Shown here piece after piece: positions 6,247 to 11,969 of a stretch of 11,969 nucleotides of DNA. A program made the translations under genes and the position numbers. A model generated the notes under the pieces. The model worked only from the letters and a program-made list of their open reading frames with translations. It ran no database searches and was not told where the DNA came from. The DNA is from an uncultured Bacteroidales bacterium. GTDB lineage: Bacteria; Bacteroidota; Bacteroidia; Bacteroidales; Marinilabiliaceae. The DNA is taken from positions 1 through 11,969 of the forward strand of contig CAKUVM010000043.1 in assembly GCA_934699135.1 (NCBI GenBank). The letters run 5' to 3'. Every line of letters starts with the position of its first letter. Position 1 is the stretch's first letter.

Positions 6247-6876
6247 TCATATGATGATGTGAATCACCTTTTTATCCTCATTAAAATACTCAATATCAGG
6301 AAAATAACTGGCCACGTCTACCCACATGGCACTCTTGCCAAACGGGCGAAGCTCTCCGTCTATGCTTCCGCCCTTGAGATAGAGCACGCCATTCATAATG
6401 GCGTTGGCCTGATGCTTCACATCGACAAGGTGGCGCGTCATCTTTACAAAGTCGGGCAATTGGCTCACCCCGCGGCCCGTCACGAAATCGAATTTCTCTT
6501 TCAGCTCCTCCGACCTCGATTTGAGAGCCTTGACATTGGTGAGACCTAACGCCTTGATGACCTCATTGGCCACGTTTATCTTCTTCCCGATGGAGTCAAT
6601 GAGCGTAAACTCGCATTGGGGAAACATGATAGCCAAGGGTATGCCCGGGAATCCGCCTCCCGTGCCCACGTCGACAAGGCGCGTGCCAGGCTGGAAGTGG
6701 AGGAACTTGGCTATGGCCAGAGAGTGGAGCACATGGTGGGTCATGAGCTCACCAATGTCTTTGCGCGATATGACGTTAATCTTGGCATTCCAGTCTTCGT
6801 AGAGGGGCTGAAGCTGGTCGAACTGGCTTTTCTGGGTGTCTGTCAGCTCGTGGAAATATGTCTCAACAATGCTCAT
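6247..6876 (-). CDS. rsmG: 16S rRNA (guanine-527-N7)-methyltransferase RsmG (GidB)
   Basis: RsmG uses S-adenosylmethionine to methylate N7 of G527 in the 530 loop of 16S rRNA, in the cytoplasm; loss in other bacteria gives low-level streptomycin resistance. The 209 residues match the family's usual length. Visible hallmarks are N-V-I-S-R-K-D (34-40), HHVLHSL (47-53), the SAM-binding loop DVGTGGGFPGIPLAI (69-83), an acidic ribose-binding position in L-I-D-S (92-95) and the R-G-V-S-Q-L-P stretch near 135-141, equivalent to the conserved R-A-V/A-x-L of the family. The ATG overlaps the sigma factor stop as ATGA (6873-6876), so it is read from the same transcript, probably by translational coupling. 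A 106-base gap separates it from the amidase gene. Confidence 0.96.
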   Translation of the reverse strand: MSIVETYFHELTDTQKSQFDQLQPLYEDWNAKINVISRKDIGELMTHHVLHSLAIAKFLHFQPGTRLVDVGTGGGFPGIPLAIMFPQCEFTLIDSIGKKINVANEVIKALGLTNVKALKSRSEELKEKFDFVTGRGVSQLPDFVKMTRHLVDVKHQANAIMNGVLYLKGGSIDGELRPFGKSAMWVDVASYFPDIEYFNEDKKVIHIII

Positions 6877-7493
6877 TTGTCGGGTGCCGTTTCTGTGTTC
6901 TTCAAGATGTTATATAGCAGTTCTCTGGATCTGAAGAGCTGCGCTTTGACCGTGCCGAGCGGCATTTGAAGTTGCTCGGCTATCTCCTCGTAGCTCAGCT
7001 CCTTGAAATAGCGGAGTTCGACCAAGGTCTTGTAGCGCGGCTTGAGCTTGTCCACGACAGCTCGAACCGCATCAACGGTCTGGCTTTTTACCATGCTCTC
7101 GGAGGGGTCCGGGTCATCGGCGCACACTGTTATTTGCCTCACTGAGCCACCGTCGTCTTTGTCGTCGGCCTCCTGGTCTATGCTCACCAGTTTGCAGCGT
7201 TTGCGCCTCAGGAAGTCGATACCGTTGTTTGACGCGATCTTGAACAGCCAAGTGGAGAACGCATAGGATGGGGAGTAGAGCTCAATGTTGCGAAACGCTT
7301 TGCCAAAGGCCTCAATTGTCAAATCCTCAGCATCCACCTTGTTGCCCACCATCTTTAGGAGCATGAAATAGATGGAGTCGCGGTATCGGGAGAGCAGCTT
7401 GGTATAGGCCTTCTGGTCGCCGGCCTTCGCCCTCTCGACAAGCTCCATATCATATATGGCCTTGTCGGAGTGTATGTTTTGGTTTACTTCCAT
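6873..7493 (-). CDS. ECF-type RNA polymerase sigma factor upstream of rsmG
   Basis: I chose the ATG at 7493 (206 residues, beginning M-E-V-N-Q-N). The frame stays open upstream to 7583, but that extension lies wholly inside the glycosyltransferase gene and does not look like sigma sequence. Region 2 (about 15-100) contains RYRDSIYFMLLKMVGN, D-A-E-D-L-T-I-E-A-F-G-K-A-F and YAFSTWLFKIASNNGIDFLR. A long acidic linker (about 104-138) follows, unusually rich in D and E. Region 4 (about 140-195) contains KPRYKTLVELRYFKELSYEE and a helix-turn-helix ending LGTVKAQLFRSRE. The sequence resembles a sigma factor widely conserved in Bacteroidales. No anti-sigma gene adjoins it: the neighbours are a glycosyltransferase (10-base overlap) and rsmG (4-base overlap). 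Its signal and targets are not evident. Confidence 0.93.
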   Translation of the reverse strand: MEVNQNIHSDKAIYDMELVERAKAGDQKAYTKLLSRYRDSIYFMLLKMVGNKVDAEDLTIEAFGKAFRNIELYSPSYAFSTWLFKIASNNGIDFLRRKRCKLVSIDQEADDKDDGGSVRQITVCADDPDPSESMVKSQTVDAVRAVVDKLKPRYKTLVELRYFKELSYEEIAEQLQMPLGTVKAQLFRSRELLYNILKNTETAPDK

Positions 7494-8620
7494 GTGTTGC
7501 GGCTTTGGGTCACAACCCCCGTGAGCCATGCGAGAGATTGCATGCAAGGGATCACAATGTCCATCGGGAGGGCCAGAAGCCACATTTTGCTCTCACCCAT
7601 GGCCCTTGCAGCCAGCCCCATGGCGGCGTATATCACGATGGCGCGCAAGAGCAACGCCGCGCCGGCCGCGAGCAGCAGCGCGTCAGCCCCCCACAACGCC
7701 CCAAGTGCCACGGCCGCCACCACAGACAGCCAGAAGAGGAGGCGCGAGGCGACCTCGGCACCTAGCCAAAACTTGACGGCGGCGGGATAGAGAGACGCCG
7801 TGGTCAGGTGGCGGCTCTTCTGCGCGGAATATGAGAGCCACGTCCGCTGCGGCTCCGTGACAGTGTGGGCGGGAGCCTCGTAGGCCACCGCGGTGTTGGC
7901 GCGCGTCCCCATCTCACTGACAAAGAGGTCGTCATCGCCTGAAAGGATGTAGAGATGCTCCCTGAACTTTGAGCTTCGGTCGAAGAGGCTCTTGGTGTAG
8001 GAGAGGTTTCGCCCCACTCCCATAAAAGGCTTGAGGGCCTGCGCCATGCCGAAATATTGCACGGCGTTCCAAAAAGCCTCGTAACGCAGCAACAGGTTGA
8101 GCAGCCCGGGGCGTTTAGCGTATCGGCCGTAGCCCAGCACCATCTCCTTGCCCTCGGTGGCGTAGCCCTCCATCATGAGGGTGAGCCAATTGTCAGAAGC
8201 CGGGAGGCAGTCGGCGTCGGTGAAGACGATGTGGCCAAACTTCGCCGCCTTTATGCCCACGTTGAGGGCTAGTTTTTTGCCGTGCTTGAACTTGGCGTCG
8301 CCAGGGATGGTGGTTGTATACACCTCATGATATTTGGCTCGGAGCTGCGCCAAGACGAGCGGCGTGTCATCGGTGGAGCAGTCGTCTACAATGACAATCT
8401 GCTTTTCAGCGGCGTATTTTTGCCCGACAAGCGCGGGGATGAGTTTCTTCAGGTTCTCGTCTTCATTGCGCGCGCAGACGACAACGCTGACTGGCGGCAA
8501 CGCGGACGCCAAGTTGCGCGGCCTCTTGCGAATCCGGAACATAAAAAAAGCCCAGTAGAAGAGCTGCCAGGCCAAGGCGAAGCCCATTATCGAAACCACG
8601 ATAATCTCTGTCGTGTCCAC
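7484..8620 (-). CDS. Membrane-anchored family 2 glycosyltransferase
   Basis: This 378-residue GT-A fold enzyme has one N-terminal membrane helix (about 5-28) and two or three C-terminal helices (about 292-370). The catalytic part begins P-V-S-V-V-V-C-A-R-N-E-D at 43-54. It has the nucleotide-binding D-D at 79-80 (VDDCSTDD), the metal-binding D-A-D at 135-137 (FTDADC), the G-D-D-D at 228-231 as the probable catalytic base region, and Q-K-S-R-H at 267-271, a variant of the QxxRW motif of processive synthases. It would transfer a sugar from a nucleotide donor at the inner face of the cytoplasmic membrane, probably for an envelope lipid or polysaccharide; the acceptor cannot be told. The start is GTG at 8620 with only a weak GAGAAA upstream, and an ATG at residue 12 would cut into the first helix. 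It leads the cluster with the sigma factor and rsmG. Confidence 0.9.
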   Translation of the reverse strand: MDTTEIIVVSIMGFALAWQLFYWAFFMFRIRKRPRNLASALPPVSVVVCARNEDENLKKLIPALVGQKYAAEKQIVIVDDCSTDDTPLVLAQLRAKYHEVYTTTIPGDAKFKHGKKLALNVGIKAAKFGHIVFTDADCLPASDNWLTLMMEGYATEGKEMVLGYGRYAKRPGLLNLLLRYEAFWNAVQYFGMAQALKPFMGVGRNLSYTKSLFDRSSKFREHLYILSGDDDLFVSEMGTRANTAVAYEAPAHTVTEPQRTWLSYSAQKSRHLTTASLYPAAVKFWLGAEVASRLLFWLSVVAAVALGALWGADALLLAAGAALLLRAIVIYAAMGLAARAMGESKMWLLALPMDIVIPCMQSLAWLTGVVTQSRNTWK

Positions 8621-8686
8621 TTTCTCGTTGTTAGTTGCCCTTTCCCAATCGTGTCCGCGTCATGCGGGCGCGGTATGAGAGCGTGG

Positions 8687-8694
8687 CAAATATA
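8687..8694 (-). promoter_or_regulatory. Bacteroidota-type -7 box (TATATTTG) before the glycosyltransferase gene
   Basis: The minus strand reads TATATTTG here, an exact fit to the Bacteroidota -7 consensus TAnnTTTG, about 67 bases upstream of the glycosyltransferase start. It sits in the 216-base gap after the mscL terminator, where a promoter is needed. I do not see a clear TTTG at the -33 position, which lowers confidence. Confidence 0.45.
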
Positions 8695-8748
8695 GTGAAA
8701 ATATGCGGACAGCGACTTCCTTGGAGGCGGAATAGGCGGCGGGAGCTC

Positions 8749-8810
8749 GGGGAATAAAGAATCGCCAACCGCGGCAGGAGCGTCAGAGACCTCCCCGCCA
8801 CGGTTGGCGA
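8749..8810 (-). terminator. Intrinsic terminator downstream of mscL
   Basis: TCGCCAACCG (8762-8771) pairs perfectly with CGGTTGGCGA (8801-8810), and several additional pairs can form inside the 29-base loop (GGC with GCC, GGAG with CTCC). On the minus strand the stem is followed by TTCTTTATTCC, a reasonable U-rich tail. The stem begins 26 bases after the mscL stop and ends the lipase-GNAT-mscL group. Confidence 0.8.
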
Positions 8811-8836
8811 CTGGCTGCCGGTCAGGGCGTTTCGCC

Positions 8837-9256
8837 CTATCCTTTATGTTCCTCTTTGAGGATGTCGCGAATCTCTGTGAGGAGCTTCTCCTCGTTGCTT
8901 GGCTCGGGGGCTGGAGCCGGGGCCGCGGGTTCCTCTTTTTTCTTGCGCGTAAGGGTATTTATGCCCTTCACGAGCAGGAAGACGCAGAACGCGACAATGA
9001 GGAAATCAAAGACAACCTGGAGAAAGTTACCATAGTTGAGCGTGACAGCCGGCGCGTCTCCCTGCGCCTCTTTGAGCGTTATGGCCAGGTCGGTGAAATT
9101 GACTCCGCCGACAAGAACGCCAATGGGCGGCATGATGACATCGCTCACGAGCGATGAGACTATTTTGCCAAAAGCCGCGCCTATGATGACACCCACGGCC
9201 ATATCCACCACATTGCCTTTCATGGCAAAGTCCTTGAACTCTTTAAAGAAACTCAT
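8837..9256 (-). CDS. mscL: Large-conductance mechanosensitive channel MscL
   Basis: MscL forms a homopentameric pore in the inner membrane that opens under high membrane tension and releases solutes during hypo-osmotic shock. The 139 residues (start ATG at 9256, MSFFKEFKDFAMKGNVVDMA) agree with the family length. The amphipathic N-terminal helix, first pore helix (about 15-45, with the glycine/alanine-rich V-G-V-I-I-G-A-A-F-G-K-I-V), periplasmic loop (46-74) and second helix (about 76-100) are all recognisable, followed by a basic K-K-K stop. The C-terminus has an alanine-proline linker (110-119) and the bundle-forming helix L-L-T-E-I-R-D-I-L (125-133). The frame stays open upstream to 9385 inside the acetyltransferase gene, but that part is not MscL-like. 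The 37 bases before it include a T/A run and no clear promoter, so it may share the upstream transcript. Confidence 0.96.
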   Translation of the reverse strand: MSFFKEFKDFAMKGNVVDMAVGVIIGAAFGKIVSSLVSDVIMPPIGVLVGGVNFTDLAITLKEAQGDAPAVTLNYGNFLQVVFDFLIVAFCVFLLVKGINTLTRKKKEEPAAPAPAPEPSNEEKLLTEIRDILKEEHKG

Positions 9257-9293
9257 AACTGTATTTTTTTTGTTTGATGTTGCGAGACACGTA

Positions 9294-10424
9294 TCAGACG
9301 AGGCGCTTGACGTAGCAACGCTTCTGCTTATGACGCTCGGCCCTGAACATCTTGACGATGTTGGCAGCCCTGTCGTTGCCGTCAAGAATGGCAGTGGTCT
9401 CCACGGCGGTTATGCCCCTCTCATTAAAGGTGTTGATAATGGCCTCGACCATAAGCGACAGCGCACCGCGCCTGCGGGCCTCGGGCAGCACCGCGGCAAG
9501 GAGAATCTCTGCCTCGTGGGCGTGGCGGCGTTCCATCCAGATGTTGCAAGCGTCTAGCGGCCCGATGGAACCCTTGGCCTTGCGTAATGCCTTGGTGACG
9601 GACGGGATGGCCACCAGGAACCCGGCGAGCGGGCGCGACGGCGCGCGACGGTCTTCCACGGCCACGACCAGGCGCGGGTCCAACAGTGGCATAAAACGCT
9701 CCACGTAGAACGCTTTCATCTCGTCAGAGAAACGATACGTGCCGAAAAGCGGGTCGAACGCGGTGTTGAACAACTCCATGACGGATGGCGCAATGCGGCG
9801 CACATCGTCCGTGCCGTGGAGGCTGACCACTCCAAGGCCAAACTTGCCCCGTGCGGCGTTGGCCACGACCGTGACCTTCGGTGGCATCTGCCTTGGCACC
9901 GTGACGCGATACTCGTTCCATCCCTGCAACGGCTCATAGCCTTCGGCCTCAATGAGCTGCACATAATGCGGCATGGTGAGAGACGAGCCTAGGGCGGCCT
10001 CACGGTCAAACCCAAAGGTGGTGAGGCCTTGCTGGTCAAGGTTGCAGAAGCCCAAGGGCCCCGCCACGCGTTCCATGCCCCGCGCGGCGAGCCAGCGCTC
10101 GGCCTCGCGCAGCAAGACGTGAGCCACGGCCTGGCAGTCTATGCACTCAAAGCGCGAGAAACGCCCCTTCTTTCCACCCGACTTCTCATTCCACAACGGG
10201 TTGACGATGGCCGCCACACGGCCCACGCACTTGCCATCGGCCAGGGCCACCCATCTCGCCACGTCACAAAAGGCGAGGGCGGGATTCCGCCCCTCATCAA
10301 AAAGGGCGCACTCTTCGGCCCGCAGCGGCGGCACCCAATATGGGTTATCGGCATAGAGGCGATATGGCAGCTCGGTGAAGAGGCGCGCGTCGGCGGCAGT
10401 CTCAACAAGTCGGACTTCTAGCAT
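9294..10424 (-). CDS. GNAT-like N-acetyltransferase, conserved protein of unknown substrate
   Basis: This 376-residue cytoplasmic protein has no signal peptide or membrane helix. The N-terminal part contains Y-R-L-Y-A-D-N-P-Y-W-V-P-P-L (21-34), a pattern I associate with a conserved bacterial family, and a beta-rich stretch D-V-A-R-W-V-A-L-A-D-G-K-C-V-G-R-V-A-A (54-72) like the start of a GNAT core. A-G-P-L-G-F-C-N-L-D-Q-Q-G-L (121-134) is another conserved-looking block. The C-terminal third has L-P-E-A-R-R-R-G-A followed by an amphipathic helix, which resembles the acetyl-CoA pyrophosphate loop (R/Q-x-x-G-x-G/A) of GNAT enzymes, and ends with V-E-T-T-A-I-L-D-G-N-D-R-A-A-N. The protein may therefore contain two GNAT-like units. 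It starts 33 bases after the lipase stop and 37 bases before mscL. Substrate and pathway are unknown. Confidence 0.75.
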   Translation of the reverse strand: MLEVRLVETAADARLFTELPYRLYADNPYWVPPLRAEECALFDEGRNPALAFCDVARWVALADGKCVGRVAAIVNPLWNEKSGGKKGRFSRFECIDCQAVAHVLLREAERWLAARGMERVAGPLGFCNLDQQGLTTFGFDREAALGSSLTMPHYVQLIEAEGYEPLQGWNEYRVTVPRQMPPKVTVVANAARGKFGLGVVSLHGTDDVRRIAPSVMELFNTAFDPLFGTYRFSDEMKAFYVERFMPLLDPRLVVAVEDRRAPSRPLAGFLVAIPSVTKALRKAKGSIGPLDACNIWMERRHAHEAEILLAAVLPEARRRGALSLMVEAIINTFNERGITAVETTAILDGNDRAANIVKMFRAERHKQKRCYVKRLV

Positions 10425-10457
10425 CGGCAGATGGTTGGCGTGGCTTGACTCTTCTGG

Positions 10458-11549
10458 TCAGTCTGCGATTTTTGTGGCCAACTCGTGGTAGGCCACATAT
10501 TGGTGGTGGTCGAAAGCGTCGTCAGACACTTGCGGGTGGCGGGAGAAATAGTCCGCATCGGGTTTCAAGACGTAGAATTGACCCGCGCGGGCGTAGTTGA
10601 CGCACTCCACATAGTCCGGCAAACGAAACCAAGGGTGCGCGTCTTGGAGCATCCCGCCGAGCGTGCCGCCGAGATATTTTGTCCAGTTTGCCACCTCTTT
10701 CTCCGCCGGGCGGCTCAACTTGCTGAAGAGGAACTTAATCTTCATTTTCTTGCTCATCTTCACGCCAGCCATGAGCCTGTCCATCTGCGCGAAAGGGTTC
10801 GTTGGGCGGAAGTCAGATGTGCGTTGGACGCTGAGCGGAGTCTCTGGTACCCAGTCTTCAGAGTTGACGACGGTGATGGACCACCCCGGCTGCGTCATCA
10901 CCTCATAGTTGAGGGCGAAGATGTAGTCTCCGGGCTTTGGTGCCGCGCTGGCGTAGGTCTTAAATCTTATGTCTTGCGGCACATCCCCCTTTGCCTGCCC
11001 CCTGCGGAGCATGGCCGTGGCGAGGTAGGCCAACGCGCCGCCCTGGCTATGGCCGGCAATGATGAAGTCTCGTCTGCCGGCCTTGTGGCACGAGTCCACT
11101 TTGGCCAAGATGTCGTCCGCCATGGTCATGAGACCCGCCACCCAGCCGGCATGGACGCAGGCCGTGGAGTCGGGGCACAAGTCATAGTTCACGTCGCGCC
11201 CCACGTGGCACGAGCCGACGGCTCTCACCATGGCGGCGTTGAAATTGGCGCCCCAACTGGTGGTGGTGGACACTGTGGCGCGGAGCATGATGGCCATGAC
11301 GCCGCTGTCTGACTGCCACAGCTCCCACGCATTGTCAAAGCCCACGCGTGGCGACACGTAGACCTTGTGGAAATGCGTCGGCGGCGGGCAGAGGTACTTG
11401 TGATCCACCCGTAGGCTATCCATATGCGCGGCCATGCCGAGGCACTCTAGATATTCTGACTTATCGAACCCCGGCTTGAGGGTCTGGGCGCATGCCGCGG
11501 CGGCTAAAAACAGCGACATCGCGGCAGCCAAAATTTTCTTGATTCCCAT
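10458..11549 (-). CDS. Exported class-3-type lipase / alpha-beta hydrolase
   Basis: This 363-residue protein has a signal peptide with a cleavable A-C-A|Q-T near 21; Cys20 makes a poor lipobox, so soluble export is more likely. Residues 161-171 form D-F-I-I-A-G-H-S-Q-G-G, the nucleophile elbow with Ser168 in GxSxG, followed by a small-residue helix as in lipase class 3. E-D-W-V-P-E-T-P at 231-238 matches the D-x-V-P-x-x-P segment that supplies the catalytic aspartate (Asp232). His348 or His349 in D-H-H-Q-Y is the probable catalytic histidine. Seven cysteines in the mature part could form disulfides in the periplasm. It probably hydrolyses an ester (lipid or acylated glycan), substrate not evident. 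The gap to the preceding gene is 64 bases with no clear ribosome-binding site or promoter. Confidence 0.85.
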   Translation of the reverse strand: MGIKKILAAAMSLFLAAAACAQTLKPGFDKSEYLECLGMAAHMDSLRVDHKYLCPPPTHFHKVYVSPRVGFDNAWELWQSDSGVMAIMLRATVSTTTSWGANFNAAMVRAVGSCHVGRDVNYDLCPDSTACVHAGWVAGLMTMADDILAKVDSCHKAGRRDFIIAGHSQGGALAYLATAMLRRGQAKGDVPQDIRFKTYASAAPKPGDYIFALNYEVMTQPGWSITVVNSEDWVPETPLSVQRTSDFRPTNPFAQMDRLMAGVKMSKKMKIKFLFSKLSRPAEKEVANWTKYLGGTLGGMLQDAHPWFRLPDYVECVNYARAGQFYVLKPDADYFSRHPQVSDDAFDHHQYVAYHELATKIAD

Positions 11550-11613
11550 ATCTAAGTGTTCTTAATTGGTTGGCTGCTTTCAAGGCCTCCCTAGTCAGCA
11601 GGAATGGCCGATC

Positions 11614-11969
11614 TCACTGACCCTTGGTCACAAAGTTTCCATCGGGGCTTACCTCATCCCCGGGGTGCAGCTCGCGCTCGGCCTTGAGATATTTTTGGCT
11701 GAGGATGGCCATAAAATGGCTTATTCGCACCACGGCGTTGGTCGTGTCCGCCAAGACGGTCTTGCCTTGGAGCTTGAGCAAGTAGTAGTCATATATGGCG
11801 GTGAGGGCCAATAAGACGTGTTGCATCTTGTCTCCGTCAGGAATCTTGGTCATAAGGAGCGAGAGGTCTGGCCAAGCCGTGCGGAAGGCGTTTTGATACG
11901 GAATCTCGCTCTGCTGCGTGAGGAGGTAGAGGTGAAAATTGTAGAGGTCGTTGGCGAGCATGGTGATGA
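11614..11969 (-). CDS. C-terminal part of an unrecognised protein, cut by the window edge
   Basis: The frame is open from the right edge to a stop at 11614, so at least 117 residues are coded here. An internal ATG at 11961 could be a start, but no stop separates it from the edge, so the gene may begin outside. The visible part is mostly helical, rich in tyrosine and leucine (L-Y-N-F-H-L-Y-L-L, A-I-Y-D-Y-Y-L-L-K-L), and ends in a polar tail with G-D-E-V-S-P-D-G-N-F. There is no signal peptide or membrane helix in this fragment and I recognise no family. It precedes the lipase by 64 bases on the same strand and may share its transcript. Confidence 0.6.
   Translation of the reverse strand, partial: ITMLANDLYNFHLYLLTQQSEIPYQNAFRTAWPDLSLLMTKIPDGDKMQHVLLALTAIYDYYLLKLQGKTVLADTTNAVVRISHFMAILSQKYLKAERELHPGDEVSPDGNFVTKGQ

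Noticed and set aside
7494..7583. N-terminal extension of the second sigma factor up to 7583
   Set aside because: It is wholly inside the glycosyltransferase coding region and adds Cys/His/Pro-rich sequence unlike sigma factors.
9257..9385. N-terminal extension of MscL up to 9385
   Set aside because: The extra 43 residues lie mostly in the acetyltransferase gene, are Ser/Thr-rich and are not MscL-like; the protein matches the family from the ATG at 9256.
1..11969. CRISPR arrays, tRNA or rRNA genes, insertion sequences, prophage genes
   Set aside because: No regularly spaced direct repeats, cloverleaf-like segments, transposase or phage structural motifs were seen on either strand.

Overview
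The window looks like chromosome of a Bacteroidota, most likely order Bacteroidales (Prevotellaceae- or Muribaculaceae-like; the family is a guess). The grounds are: ECF sigma/anti-sigma cassettes of the Bacteroidales type, signal peptides ending in A-Q, mostly weak Shine-Dalgarno sequences, a TATATTTG box matching the Bacteroidota -7 promoter element (TAnnTTTG), and a long exported amidase/golvesin protein of a kind common in gut Bacteroidales. Every gene I accept lies on the minus strand, so transcription runs from high to low coordinates. I see no tRNA, rRNA, CRISPR array, insertion sequence or transposase.

In transcription order. (1) 11969-8755: the end of an unrecognised gene that runs off the window, an exported class-3-type lipase, a GNAT-like acetyltransferase, and the mechanosensitive channel MscL, closed by a good intrinsic terminator. 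(2) 8700-6247: a compact overlapping cluster of a membrane family 2 glycosyltransferase, an ECF-type sigma factor and the 16S rRNA methyltransferase RsmG. A putative promoter lies in front, and the genes overlap by 10 and 4 bases. (3) 6140-3438: one large exported protein, a zinc amidase split by a golvesin-like domain, followed by a fibronectin-like domain and an unassigned C-terminal domain. It is strikingly GC-rich. (4) 3437-3199: a non-coding gap with a hairpin and a 13-base inverted repeat that brackets the likely promoter of the next operon. (5) 3198-116: a five-gene operon, visibly less GC-rich. Its genes are a small exported protein with a histidine cluster and a winged-helix-like C-terminus, an ECF sigma factor, a one-pass anti-sigma-like protein, an exported Spy/CpxP-like protein, and a lipoprotein ending in a degenerate formylglycine-generating-enzyme (FGE/C-type lectin) fold.

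The region most worth a second look is the five-gene operon. Four of its five products are predicted to be exported or membrane-bound around one sigma factor, and the first product combines a secretion signal with what looks like a DNA-binding fold. It reads as an envelope-stress or metal-responsive regulon in which the sensor, the sigma factor and the periplasmic effectors are made together. That function is inferred from gene order and family resemblance only.
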